From contig CAKOGP040000868.1 of NCBI GenBank assembly GCA_933822405.4, positions 9,364-39,185 on the forward strand: a stretch of 29,822 nt of DNA, given 5' to 3'. The position numbers and the translations under genes were made by a program. The notes beneath the pieces are model-generated. The model searched no databases, had not been told where the DNA came from, and worked only from the letters and a program-made list of their open reading frames with translations. Positions 1-8,888 of this stretch are shown here, piece by piece; positions within the stretch are counted from its first letter, which is position 1; the number at the start of each line of letters is the position of its first letter. This DNA comes from Cylindrotheca closterium. Lineage: Eukaryota > Bacillariophyta > Bacillariophyceae > Bacillariales > Bacillariaceae.

Positions 1-24
1 AACAACAACAACAACAACAACAAC
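1..24. repeat. (AAC)8 microsatellite at window edge
   Basis: Eight AAC trinucleotides start the window. They lie in the upstream region or leader of the first gene and may continue to the left. Further CAA-rich sequence follows at about 245-280, just before the likely start codon. No function can be assigned. Confidence 0.95.
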
Positions 25-282
25 GAGGCGCCTTTTGCTAGACTTCCTGACTTGAATTATCTATCTACAACACTGGAGAGAAAAAAAGTAAACTAAAGGA
101 AAGAATTTCGAAATCGAATTTCATCTTCGCCCCTTCTTTTTGGAAAGCGTATCGACAAAACAAAACGAGGATACACCAGAGTAACGCGTGTGACTTTTGA
201 AAACGAATTCGTTCACCTGCGACCCAATCACTTGCTTCGAATGCAACAAAGACACAACAACCACAACACAATAACAACAATC

Positions 283-3200
283 ATGCAAAAGACAATGCTA
301 ACGTTAGCAGCGCTATTGCTTACGGCACAAGTTCAAGCGTTCGATAAAGTGGAAGTTGGTCCTCACTTTCAAACGCACTTGCCTGCCGAAACTGCAGAGC
401 AACCTCAACCACAGGTTCAATCAAAATCGTTCAACTCCAATCGTACCGTTGGAGAAAACAACCATCTTTACAGCTTCGTTGCACGCGCCAAGGATGAAGT
501 GGAAGCTTCTCGTTTCTTGCTGGAGACTCCCATTTCTTCGTGTATCAGCATGGTGACTGAAGTGGGAGATGGGCCACAAGTCTGCCATCCTGCCACCCAC
601 AACGCCAATGCCTTTATTGAATTTGAAGACGTTGTTCCCATGTTGGAGGATTACACTGATAGCCGCAAGCTTCCCATTGAAATCATCGATCAGAGACACT
701 CCGAAGTTGACTTTGTTATTTCTCAAGACTGGTTTGATGGAGAAGTTGGAGCACTTTCGGTCTTTTACAGACCCGATGCTGAAGCGGGTGCCTGTGATAC
801 TTATGCCAATGTCACCAAGGGTGAATGGAAAGAGCACTTCACGGCCAAGTGTTACTTCAAGAAGGCCGAAGTAAAGATTTACATGCGATGGTGTGGAAGT
901 GAAGAGGATGCTGTTTGCGAAGAGAATTGTGATTTGTGTCACACTCCTGACGACTTGAGCCAATACAAGGAGCTCTCCTTTGAAATCGACTGTGACCCCA
1001 GATGCTCTCGTCCCAACACTGCCGAAAACAACGCTTTCGATCCCTTTGATCTTCCCTGTGAAGATGAAGATACGGAACAATTAGATGGTTTCCTCGGCGG
1101 AGGTGCTCAAGATTGCGATGCCTCCTCGGTGGAGGTTGATGAAGAAAATCTCCCCATCAGGGTCGTGGAACGTTCTCGTGATGGAGAAACTGTCGTCTTT
1201 GAACTCACCCAAGATTACTACAAAGGATCCATTGTCAAATGGGGTGTCCACCATCGTGCCAATTCAACCTATCAAGATTGCGATGTGGAACACGATGTTG
1301 CTTATAGTGATACGCGCCAGTTCACCACAAAGTGCTGGTATGGACAAGCTGCCGTGACCTTGTATGTCTATCTATGCGAATTGGAACCACACGATGATTG
1401 TGATGTGTGTTCCCCACCAGAATCCATGGACAACTTTATGCAGTATGCCTACAACATTGCTTGCTACCGTCCTTGTGACAATGATACCGATATCATTACT
1501 TTCGATGACCCCTTCACCGATCCTCCCGAGATTGGGACTCTTCCTCCAGAAGAGAACAATGCCGAAGATCCCGAATTGCCAGGTGTTCCCAACAACTGTA
1601 CCCAACTTGTTACCACTGTTGGTAATGGTGGCTCCACTTGTACCGTTGGCGGAGAATACCAGCGCTTGATTGGAGATGTTGAAGCCGAGGAGACCATTGA
1701 TATTGTTTCCGCTACCGGCGATACTGTGGAATTCAAGGTCTCTCAAAAATTTGTCGATGGAGAAGTCTTCCGTTTTTCCGTCTTTTACGATAATGCCATC
1801 TCTCAGCATGACTGCAATACCTTTATGGACGTGGTTCCCACATGGGATGGAACCTTCACGGCTGTATGTTTTGAGAACAAGGCCGCAATCAAGTTTTATT
1901 TCCGCTTCTGCGGAAACAACGTCGAAGAAGAGTGTAACTTTTGTGTGACTCCTGACGCCTTGGACGATTACCTTGAATTGGCTGTCGAATTGGACTGTAG
2001 CGAGACTTGTGATCCCGAATACATTGATGACAAGAGTTCCGAGAGCTCTGATGAGGCAACTATTCCCGTTCCCGAAATTATTGGTGATGACAAGAGTTCC
2101 GAGAGCTCTGATGAGGCAGCTATTCCCGTTCCCGAAATTATTGGTGATGACAAGAGTTCTGAGAGTTCTGATGAGGCAACTATTCCATCTGGACCTTCTG
2201 GACCTACTCCATCTGGGCCAACTGATGGCGGTGACGGAACTATTCCATCTGGGCCAACTGGACCAACGCCGTCTGGACCTTCTGGACCAACTCCATCTGG
2301 ACATTCTGGACCAACGCCGTCTGGACCCTTTGAACCTTCTGGGTCAACTCCATCTGGACCTTCTGGACCTACTGTTGATGAGAATGGGGCGGAGAGTTCT
2401 GATGAGGGAACCATTCCATCCGGACCTACTGGATCAACTCCATCTGGACCTTCTGGACCTACTGTTGATGAGAATGGGGCGGAGAGTTCTGCTGATGAGG
2501 GAACTATTCCATCCGGACCTACTGGATCAACTCCATCTGGACCTTCTGGATCAACTCCATCTGGACCTTCTGGACCTACTGTTGATGAGAATGGGGCGGA
2601 GAGTTCTGATGAGGGAACTATTCCATCCGGACCTACTGGATCAACTCCATCTGGACCTTCTGGACCTACTGTTGATGAGAATGGGGCGGAGAGTTCTGAT
2701 GAGGGAACTATTCCATCCGGACCTACTGGACCAACTCCATCCGGGCCTTCTGGACCAACGCCGTCTGGACCTTCTGGGCCTACTCCATCTGGACCAGCTG
2801 GTGGCGGTGACGGAACGATTCCAACTGGACCAACTCCAACTGGACCTACTGTTGATGAGAATGGGGCGGAGAGTTCTGATGAGGGAACTATTCCATCTGG
2901 ACCTGCGGAGCCAATTGGACCATCTCCATCAGAGTCATTGGACTCAAGTGGTGACAACTGTTCGGATCTTACAGCGTCTGCTTGTCCCGCAGATGTGGTA
3001 CATCATTCCACCACTGGATCAACAGTTTTCAGTGGAGCTCCCATTCGTATCCAGAGCCAAACTGACAGTACTGTGACTTTCTCGGTTGATAACACATTTG
3101 GATCTGTCTTGCAGAATGTCTACATCGAATACTATTCTCTTGCTGACGGTACAGCCACGTGTACCGCTTCCTCCGATGTTAGATTGTGTGCTGCCGATGG

Positions 3201-3435
3201 CATCTTGTACACCGCCCATTGCACAGGTGGCTCTCCTCAGACTCTGATCGATATGTGGATGACTGATACTGCCCTGTTCGATTCAGTTGCAGACAATGCT
3301 TCGATTCCCAATACTTGTGGCGCCGTCTCTGGTGGGTCATCGACAGTCAAGTACACGTTCGCGTTGTACTGTCAAAGCACTTGTGCGGTCCTACCAAATA
3401 GAAGACTGAGAGGTACAAATCAGCCACGCGATTAA
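283..3435 (+). CDS. Secreted protein with four Cys-rich domains and a Ser/Pro/Gly repeat stalk (1050 aa)
   Basis: No named family was recognised. The open frame extends upstream to 190, and there is an in-frame ATG at 241. I chose the ATG at 283 because it is followed at once by a signal peptide (MQKTMLTLAALLLTAQVQA, cleavage about residue 19). Three related Cys-rich domains follow at about residues 87-241, 278-398 and 439-576. Each ends in the pattern A-x-(I/V)-x-x-Y...C...C-x-x-C...P...Y...C-x-x-x-C. Residues 577-892 are a low-complexity stalk: three acidic 20-aa repeats (KSSESSDE core), then PSGPT/PSGPS units alternating with five VDENGAESSDEG blocks. A fourth, more diverged Cys domain lies at about 893-1034. 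The C-terminus is short and contains RRL (1040-1042), which fits the RXL processing site of diatom wall proteins. At least seven N-glycosylation sequons are present, and I see no membrane anchor. The giant gene at 11379 shares the Cys domain, so the two are paralogous in part. The role is inferred as extracellular structural or wall protein. Confidence 0.9.
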   Translation: MQKTMLTLAALLLTAQVQAFDKVEVGPHFQTHLPAETAEQPQPQVQSKSFNSNRTVGENNHLYSFVARAKDEVEASRFLLETPISSCISMVTEVGDGPQVCHPATHNANAFIEFEDVVPMLEDYTDSRKLPIEIIDQRHSEVDFVISQDWFDGEVGALSVFYRPDAEAGACDTYANVTKGEWKEHFTAKCYFKKAEVKIYMRWCGSEEDAVCEENCDLCHTPDDLSQYKELSFEIDCDPRCSRPNTAENNAFDPFDLPCEDEDTEQLDGFLGGGAQDCDASSVEVDEENLPIRVVERSRDGETVVFELTQDYYKGSIVKWGVHHRANSTYQDCDVEHDVAYSDTRQFTTKCWYGQAAVTLYVYLCELEPHDDCDVCSPPESMDNFMQYAYNIACYRPCDNDTDIITFDDPFTDPPEIGTLPPEENNAEDPELPGVPNNCTQLVTTVGNGGSTCTVGGEYQRLIGDVEAEETIDIVSATGDTVEFKVSQKFVDGEVFRFSVFYDNAISQHDCNTFMDVVPTWDGTFTAVCFENKAAIKFYFRFCGNNVEEECNFCVTPDALDDYLELAVELDCSETCDPEYIDDKSSESSDEATIPVPEIIGDDKSSESSDEAAIPVPEIIGDDKSSESSDEATIPSGPSGPTPSGPTDGGDGTIPSGPTGPTPSGPSGPTPSGHSGPTPSGPFEPSGSTPSGPSGPTVDENGAESSDEGTIPSGPTGSTPSGPSGPTVDENGAESSADEGTIPSGPTGSTPSGPSGSTPSGPSGPTVDENGAESSDEGTIPSGPTGSTPSGPSGPTVDENGAESSDEGTIPSGPTGPTPSGPSGPTPSGPSGPTPSGPAGGGDGTIPTGPTPTGPTVDENGAESSDEGTIPSGPAEPIGPSPSESLDSSGDNCSDLTASACPADVVHHSTTGSTVFSGAPIRIQSQTDSTVTFSVDNTFGSVLQNVYIEYYSLADGTATCTASSDVRLCAADGILYTAHCTGGSPQTLIDMWMTDTALFDSVADNASIPNTCGAVSGGSSTVKYTFALYCQSTCAVLPNRRLRGTNQPRD
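2026..2187 (+). repeat. 60-bp tandem repeat encoding acidic Ser-rich 20-mers
   Basis: Two full copies (2026-2085 and 2086-2145) differ by one base. A third copy starts at 2146 and runs into the PSGPT stalk after about 42 bp. Each encodes DDKSSESSDEA followed by TIPVPEIIG or a close variant. The serines sit in S-x-E and S-x-x-D/E contexts typical of acidic-directed kinases, so the block may be phosphorylated. That last point is inference. Confidence 0.95.
2188..2910 (+). repeat. PSGPT-type repeat stalk with VDENGAESSDEG blocks
   Basis: This is an in-frame low-complexity array of Pro-Ser-Gly-Pro-Thr units. It is interrupted by an acidic block starting at 2374, 2464, 2581, 2671 and 2851. The spacings are 90, 117, 90 and 180 bp, all multiples of three. 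One copy carries an extra Ala codon (ESSADEG). The Gly-Pro pattern looks collagen-like but does not keep strict Gly-x-y periodicity. Confidence 0.9.
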
Positions 3436-3438
3436 GTC

Positions 3439-3453
3439 TCCCAATGGTTGGGA
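3439..3453. other. Small perfect hairpin just after the stop codon
   Basis: TCCCAA-tgg-TTGGGA gives a perfect 6-bp stem with a 3-nt loop, four bases past the stop codon of the 283-3435 gene. It lies in the presumed 3' UTR. In a eukaryote this is not a transcription terminator signal, and chance is a fair explanation. Confidence 0.5.
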
Positions 3454-3680
3454 AGCTTCTTTAAAAGTTGTATAGCCTCTGCCATTGTTTTCAAATGTTT
3501 CGCAATGATAAGGCGAACTTGTAAAATATTTATAAAAATATACACTCTATTATAATACTTTTTATTCTTTAAAAGAATAGGAACAAAACATTTCATAATT
3601 GTTGTTGAAATTTTTTGCTTGTCATGTCTCCTTTTGTTTTATATCCTATTTTATTAGAACACAGTTCAATTGGAAATCCA

Positions 3681-4526
3681 CTAGAAATAGTCTTGCATAA
3701 AGGTTGCCAATCGATCTTCTGGCGATGCATTGGTTCCGTCCTCTGCCACTGGATCTTTTGTTGTAACACTGGTTTGAGAAAGCTGAAGGCGTTCTTTCTC
3801 CAGTTCTTCGTCCAAACGGTCGTTGGTTTGTGACAAAATGGCAGTCTCTGTTTGAGACAATTGGTGATTGGTAATCTCATGATACTGGATACTTTTCATG
3901 GTCTTTTGCATTCTTTGGGTTTGCTGAGGAAGATTCTTTTGCCATGTGCTATCCTTCAAAATGTTATTCAGATTTTGCAGTGATGATTGCATGAGACCTG
4001 AATGTTTGTCAATGTCCAAGTCGGGTGATTTTTCGATGCAAATTGTCGGTTGTTCCATAAGGCACTCTTTCTCGGTTGTCGTAGCAACCCGATCCAAAAC
4101 TCGTTGGCGAATGCGTGCTACTCGATTGGATAAAGCTCGAATTTGCTGGCGCTTTGCTTTGGCTTCTTTCAGAGCCGCAACGTCGAGTAAGTCTTCTTCG
4201 TCCAACTCTTCTTCTTGTTCATCGTCATACGCTTGAATGGTGTTTTCAGCTTGTTGACCCATTTCACCCTCGTATTCATCATCATCATCATCATTTTGAT
4301 CATAAGGAGTCTCGTGATAGGCATTGACCAGTGCTTGATATTCCGAATCGTTCATCGGTTGGGCCACTTGCTCCAAAGCAGCGATCAAAGAGACTTGCGT
4401 TTCACGAAAGAGAGCCTCTTCAAGTGGATCGCTTGTCTCATTCAAAACATTTTGAAATGTAGCATCAATGGCATCCAAAGATGCCTGATAATAGGATTCA
4501 GCGGTGATGCAGTTAGCTCGAGACAT
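3681..4526 (-). CDS. Unrecognised acidic, probably coiled-coil protein (281 aa)
   Basis: The frame is open further upstream to 4631 but has no ATG there. The first ATG is at 4526 (MSRANC), so I take that as the start. The N-terminal 70 residues look helical. They are followed by two strongly acidic stretches (about residues 76-90 with five consecutive Asp, and 101-115 rich in Asp/Glu). A basic, heptad-like helix spans about 116-147 (ALKEAKAKRQQIRALSNR and onward), and the C-terminal part is Gln/Thr-rich and also likely helical. There is no signal peptide or membrane segment, so it is probably nuclear or cytosolic. It is convergent with the gene ending at 3435 (245-bp gap) and divergent from the gene at 4848. 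The helical, acidic make-up recalls scaffold or chromosome-associated proteins, but no family could be named. Confidence 0.75.
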   Translation of the reverse strand: MSRANCITAESYYQASLDAIDATFQNVLNETSDPLEEALFRETQVSLIAALEQVAQPMNDSEYQALVNAYHETPYDQNDDDDDEYEGEMGQQAENTIQAYDDEQEEELDEEDLLDVAALKEAKAKRQQIRALSNRVARIRQRVLDRVATTTEKECLMEQPTICIEKSPDLDIDKHSGLMQSSLQNLNNILKDSTWQKNLPQQTQRMQKTMKSIQYHEITNHQLSQTETAILSQTNDRLDEELEKERLQLSQTSVTTKDPVAEDGTNASPEDRLATFMQDYF

Positions 4527-4847
4527 GGTGGTCTTGGAACAAATGAAACTGTCAAGTTTGAAACCTGAAGCCAAACAAAAGGAAATCCGTTGCACTTTGA
4601 ATGACGGCTCGCGTGCACGAGACCAATTCAATTTTGGTCAAAGTAGTCGACGTTGAATTTTGGTCGAATATTGTGAGTCAGGGATCAGGGATTTTTGAAC
4701 GTGTCAGTCTAAGGTAAAACAAAGTACCAGAACTCCAGCCAATTCATGTAGGATGTTGATGGTCGATCTTTCAAGTCAAAACCGAACATCAACATCTTGT
4801 GTCCTGAGAGTGCAACCAAGAAACCAAAAGCTACAAGACAATAAAAG
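4527..4847. promoter_or_regulatory. Divergent intergenic region between the 3681-4526 and 4848-5347 genes
   Basis: This 321-bp spacer must hold the promoters and leaders of both divergent genes. A TGAGTCA heptamer, the core of bZIP/AP-1-type sites, lies near 4674-4680. A TTTTGGTC motif occurs twice nearby (about 4631-4638 and 4657-4664). No TATA box is convincing. The assignment as a promoter rests on gene layout alone. Confidence 0.4.
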
Positions 4848-5347
4848 ATGATGAAACTTCAACTCCTTATCTTGGCTGCCATCATGGCCGCTGTTTCCGC
4901 CTTGGTTCCACCTGCTGCCATCCAAATCAATGTTGCCTCTTTGCAACAGCATCCAGGTGTTTCCTCGACGTCCTCCATGCAAGACGGAATCCAACAGTAC
5001 CTGAATGGGCCTGCTTCTTCTTTGGAGTCTTCTACCTTTGCAGTTTCTCTCAAGGACCGACCACCACCACCTACAGCTGAAGAACTTGCTGCCAAAAAGA
5101 GAAACTTCAACCTCTGGTTCTGGGGTACGTCTTGTTAGTCCATTGCTGAGTCAGTACAGTGCAGCCCAGTCTCGTCGAGTTGACATTGTCGTTGGCGGCA
5201 GCGATTCGAATTAGAAACCCATTTATTCATTCACAGTTTCCCATCACAAACTAATACTGCTTGACACTTTATTTTACAGGTGGAGGTTTCGTCGCTCCTT
5301 TCTTGGCTACATTCTACTACTTCGGATTCAAGTTCTGGGAACGCTAA
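4848..5347 (+). CDS. Small probable plastid-targeted single-span protein, two exons (114 aa)
   Basis: Exon 1 is 4848-5124 and exon 2 is 5280-5347. Without splicing the frame would stop at 5138, after TSC. Joined, the protein ends in a conserved-looking aromatic segment (GGFVAPFLATFYYFGFKFWE) that is hydrophobic enough to span a membrane once. The N-terminus is a strong signal peptide with predicted cleavage at VSA|LVPP. This resembles the ASA|FAP site of diatom bipartite plastid presequences, with Leu in place of the preferred Phe. A hydrophilic Ser-rich stretch follows, then a Pro-rich basic linker (DRPPPPTAEELAAKKR) and the membrane segment. A thylakoid or photosystem-associated small subunit would fit size and layout, but I do not recognise it. 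The start could be either of two adjacent ATGs. Confidence 0.82.
5125..5279 (+). other. Spliceosomal intron (155 bp)
   Basis: The donor is G|GTACGT and the acceptor is TTATTTTACAG|G. A CTAAT branch-point-like motif lies at 5251-5255, 24-28 bases before the acceptor AG. The intron splits a Gly codon after its first base (phase 1). Splicing joins two frames into a protein with a sensible aromatic membrane segment. Confidence 0.85.
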
Positions 5348-6337
5348 ACAAGCTACGCTAGACAGCATTTGTCATTACTACCATTGCGATGTATAAAATG
5401 TACTGATTTTTGGCTTATTGTTACATTCTCCCATCTTTTTAATTTCAAAAAGGAAAGGAGGCAAATATAATATACAAGTATTTGGGCTAAGCGGCAAAAC
5501 AAGCTTTTCAACCATGTCAGATCAGAAGTTGAATAATAGTAACTCACAATTTCATAGACGAACAAAAAAAATCGAAAACTCTTGTCTCCTCTGATCTAAG
5601 AATTAGATTTTAATAATGAGGGAAATGGTCGGCACGACAGTGCCGTGATTGTGTGATATTGAAACGTGTATGATACAGGTTGTGCATGAGTATCAGTAGG
5701 ATCGTGCACTACACAGGTTTGTTTGCAAATCGAGTAATGATATGAACTGTAATACTTTCCATTCTATATTTGACCCTACCGGTGCCATAATGGACTCATG
5801 ACTTGTTATAGTGAAATAAGGATTGAAATTGATTGACTGACATATTGACTGCTGAAAAGGTAGACGAACCACCGTTTTGGTTTTTCATCTCGAATGATGA
5901 GAACCATGATACCTGCAATGGACAGAACGCAAAGGGGATCGGAAATGACAACGAATCCACGCAAGCTGGGACTCCGACGCATGGATGATATAGATGGATG
6001 GATATGTTAGTACCGTTCATTCATTCGTCGTCGCCAGACCGTTTGAAACTTTTGGGGAGGGCGGCCAAGAATGCATGATTGCATCGAGCAATACATGATC
6101 TGTCATTCCTGCCTATCATATGCTCCAACGATGGAGAACATGTCGTCCGAGACTGACTTCGTACGTTTTATCCAGCTCAGTGTTGCGAATACGCTACTAG
6201 GATTTTTGCCAAAGCAAAGCTTTGTGAAAGAAACCAAATCGTTGCTTCATCGAGCCTTGATGATCCCGAGAACTTGAGAGAAAGATCAGTAGTCATTCCT
6301 TCTACCTTGGACCCCCGATAATCATTCGTGCAAAGGT
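5348..6337. other. Gene-poor spacer (990 bp)
   Basis: This holds the 3' UTR of the small plastid-type gene and the 3' flank of the convergent gene at 6338-8044. It is AT-rich in its first part. A perfect hairpin (CGGCAC-gaca-GTGCCG) lies at 5630-5645. Short frames at 5796-6020 (-) and 6071-6277 (+) show no signal peptide, domain or repeat that would support them. No tRNA-like cloverleaf was seen. Confidence 0.6.
5630..5645. other. Perfect 6-bp-stem hairpin
   Basis: CGGCAC-gaca-GTGCCG is a GC-rich inverted repeat in an otherwise AT-rich spacer. It has no evident gene context. Confidence 0.5.
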
Positions 6338-8044
6338 TCACATTTGACCATAAATCAAATTGTGTAAAACCTTGGTTTCTCGATGGAGCAACCAGTGACT
6401 AGATTCTCCTACTTCCAAGGCTCCCAGAATGCTCAACTTGGTGCGATCATCCGATTCCACTTGCTTGCGCAACTCAGTACTGGATTCGGCCAAGATGCGG
6501 AGCGCTCTGCAGGCCAAGTAACCCTTGGAAAGGGAATGGCTGGCCAAAGGGTCATTGACTTGAAAGATACATCGCTCGAAAACGGCATTCATGGCTCCAT
6601 TGTTGGCCAAGTAATAGTTGGTTACAAACTGTTGTATCAGATCCTTGTGCTGTTGAAAACAGGTAGCCACCTCGAGTGCTTGGACTAAAATGGTCATGGC
6701 CATATTGTGGATCTCGCACATGAAATCCTCATAGTGTCGAGGACGCTTGCGAGGGGACAAGGGCTTGGAATGAAAGGTGTTGGTGGTCATGTCGCTGTCC
6801 TGGGGAATCTCGGTAAAGTCGTGGAATCGGTCCTCGTCTCCGACAAATTCGGCCTCTTGCAAGATTTGGATCAAAGTCTTGTGAATATCCATGGCATTCT
6901 GGTCTTCCAACTCCGCCTGGTCCAAAGAAGATCCCGCCAGAACGACAGCGGTCACTCGGCATGCAAAGGATCCCATGGTTGACTTGAGATCAGTGCCGTG
7001 CAGCAATAATGACATGGCAAATTTGCGTTGCTCTAGTGATTCGGACATGAGTGCATGGTGGACCTCTGCCAGAACATTTCGCCTAAAAACTTCCGTTGGC
7101 TTTCCAGTAGTTTTGGCCCGCTTGGCTTCCATAACTTGGACTGAGTTTTCAAGGTAGGATTCCAGACGTTCCAAACCTTTGCTGTCAAAGGGCTGAGGGG
7201 TAGGGAGTGGCAGGTTGGCAATATTCTCTCCATCTTCCTTCAAGGCCTTCAAGAGCATACTCATTTGGGTTTGGGTTTGAATACCAACTTCTCGTCGTGG
7301 GTGGAGTGCCAGGTAAAAGTCAGGATTCGACGACGAAGCCCAAAAATCGACAATGAACTCCCCACAGTTGGGAGTTTGGATGATAGCCTTGAGCGGTTTC
7401 TCTTGGTAAATAACTTGAAATCCAAGAGTTTTGTCGTAGATTTGGATTTGTTCAGTTACTTGAGCCAGCGATTCCAAAGGAAAGGAATTCTCTCTAACAA
7501 TCTTGGCCCTGTTGGGATATATTATTGGAAGATTCCGAAGCAAGCACACACCAGAGGGTCCCCAGCCAGCAATTCTGATTTCCACGGCAGAAATTGATGG
7601 TGGAATAAATGTAGCCTTGGTGGGGTTTCGAATTATTTGTGCTTGCTGTTCAGGAGTCAGAATCATCGTTTTTGAAGGTGGCCGCTGAGGCTTCAGCTTT
7701 TGAATGGTTGGACCTCCTCCAGGCTTCATGGGATTTAAGGGAAGAACGTCGAGAAACTCATCCATCACATCTGCTTGGCGTGTCATCAAGTCTGTCTGCC
7801 TTGCCAAGTCTGTAAATTTGAAATCATAAAAATTTGCGTTTGGTTCCACGATTCCTCTCATGGGGGCAGCTGCCGGCGATGATGCCGGGCGTAAATCAAA
7901 AGGGGAGGTTGGCAATAGGGAATCAGGCGGTATCATTGGCATGGATCTGGATTTGGAATTGAGCGTATTGATAGTGGTGATAGTCATATTGATATTGGTG
8001 TTGATGCAGAAATTCATCAAATCATGCCAAAAGTGAAGCGACAT
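6338..8044 (-). CDS. Unrecognised 568-aa protein, helical C-terminal half
   Basis: This is a long intronless frame opening with an ATG at 8044. In-frame ATGs at residues 10, 20, 35 and 37 are alternative starts; the one at residue 35 (near 7942) would remove a Thr/Asn-rich leader that looks less conserved. Residues 40-130 are Pro-rich and basic, suggesting disorder. A globular region follows at about 145-275 (for example SAVEIRIAGWGPSGVCLLRN, with beta-strand-like alternation). The C-terminal half is rich in amphipathic helices with Leu/Ala spacing (about 300-568), reminiscent of armadillo/HEAT-like repeats, though no repeat could be aligned by eye. A basic stretch (SPRKRPRH) could be a nuclear signal. 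No signal peptide or membrane span is present. I cannot name a family. Confidence 0.8.
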   Translation of the reverse strand: MSLHFWHDLMNFCINTNINMTITTINTLNSKSRSMPMIPPDSLLPTSPFDLRPASSPAAAPMRGIVEPNANFYDFKFTDLARQTDLMTRQADVMDEFLDVLPLNPMKPGGGPTIQKLKPQRPPSKTMILTPEQQAQIIRNPTKATFIPPSISAVEIRIAGWGPSGVCLLRNLPIIYPNRAKIVRENSFPLESLAQVTEQIQIYDKTLGFQVIYQEKPLKAIIQTPNCGEFIVDFWASSSNPDFYLALHPRREVGIQTQTQMSMLLKALKEDGENIANLPLPTPQPFDSKGLERLESYLENSVQVMEAKRAKTTGKPTEVFRRNVLAEVHHALMSESLEQRKFAMSLLLHGTDLKSTMGSFACRVTAVVLAGSSLDQAELEDQNAMDIHKTLIQILQEAEFVGDEDRFHDFTEIPQDSDMTTNTFHSKPLSPRKRPRHYEDFMCEIHNMAMTILVQALEVATCFQQHKDLIQQFVTNYYLANNGAMNAVFERCIFQVNDPLASHSLSKGYLACRALRILAESSTELRKQVESDDRTKLSILGALEVGESSHWLLHRETKVLHNLIYGQM

Positions 8045-8347
8045 GGTGAGAAAGGCATGGTCGTTTCAAAATTGAAACACGGCAGGTCTGAACTGCACAC
8101 TGTACACTGGAAACCCGTTTGTCGAAATCGTTTGGGCCAATCCGAATTTAAATGAAACAGGAACGTACCTCCATTCAGTTTCATCATCTGTATGAATAGA
8201 TCTGTTGTATGATATGACATGATATGATGAAAATTAATTGTATCGGGCAGAAGGTACAAAAGAGCCAAAGTGGCAAGAAAATGGTCATCGTGAGACGTGC
8301 TTGGTACTCCTCGGACCTGTTGAGTGACGATCCTCCTATTTTGCTAC

Positions 8348-8620
8348 CTACCGGGACATTCCAGCAGCCTCTTTGCCATGAGGCGCTCGAGATTGGGTAA
8401 TGCTTTCAGGGGAATCGGGAAGGCCATTGTCGTGATCAGGCTTCCTTGCTGGACCATCGCGACGGAACAGTTCGCCATCATCAAGGTCCGCTTTGTCTAT
8501 GTCTTCTCCAAGGGACTCTCGAAAGACATCCGCAAAGAGACCTCTAGCGGGGGGCTCTGGCGTCACGCCGTCATCATCGTCATTGTCTTGTGCATTGGGA
8601 TTCGTTTGTTTACTCGACAT
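8348..8620 (-). CDS. Small hypothetical acidic protein (90 aa, or 134 aa if spliced)
   Basis: The frame begins at an ATG at 8620 (MSSKQTNPNAQ), carries a DDDD run and ends at TAG 8348. The protein is hydrophilic and acidic with no recognised domain. The end of the frame contains a strong donor-like sequence (CCCG|GTAGGT at 8351). Splicing 8351-8202 (150 nt, acceptor ACAACAG) would keep an open frame to a TGA at 8066-8068, giving about 134 aa. A 35-nt intron with acceptor CAACAG near 8317 would instead add a hydrophobic tail, but it is unusually short. Unspliced, it is simply a 90-aa protein. A longer antisense frame exists on the plus strand, but it begins with GTG and looks less natural. Confidence 0.45.
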   Translation of the reverse strand: MSSKQTNPNAQDNDDDDGVTPEPPARGLFADVFRESLGEDIDKADLDDGELFRRDGPARKPDHDNGLPDSPESITQSRAPHGKEAAGMSR

Positions 8621-8856
8621 TATTGGATGCTACTGAAGAAGTTGGGGGGGAGCGATGATTTTTTGCTTTTTGTTTGATCGCGACGCCGTACGCTGCAAAC
8701 AGCCAAAATTGCACGTCTCGAAGTCGGTGCCAGCCAGGTTTGTTTTGCTTCTCCAGTACTTTAATGTACGTAGCAATCTACGGAGTGCTGAATTTCGATT
8801 CCAACCCGGAGGTTTGGAAATGAATCGTGCCGCAATCAATCGGATGGGTCGTTAAT

Positions 8857-8871
8857 GGTACCCCCGGTACC
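8857..8871. other. GGTACC-ccc-GGTACC inverted and direct repeat
   Basis: Two GGTACC palindromes are separated by three C residues and followed by GTACC again. Together they form a perfect 6-bp stem or a duplicated palindromic site. Confidence 0.7.
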
Positions 8872-8888
8872 GTACCGTATTACCTGGT

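Noticed and set aside
2188..2910. Collagen triple helix in the smaller protein
   Set aside because: Gly-Pro-rich, but Gly does not recur every third residue for long enough. The units are five to six residues with acidic breaks.
1968..2957. Minus-strand 329-codon frame opposite the PSGPT stalk
   Set aside because: It is an antisense shadow of the low-complexity repeat, with no start context or domain of its own.
5796..6020. 74-codon minus-strand frame with an acceptor-like CATTGCAG inside
   Set aside because: No partner exon or coherent protein could be built. The acceptor-like motif alone is weak evidence.
6071..6277. 68-codon plus-strand frame
   Set aside because: It has an ATG start but no recognisable domain or targeting signal. 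A frame of this length is expected by chance in a spacer of nearly 1 kb.
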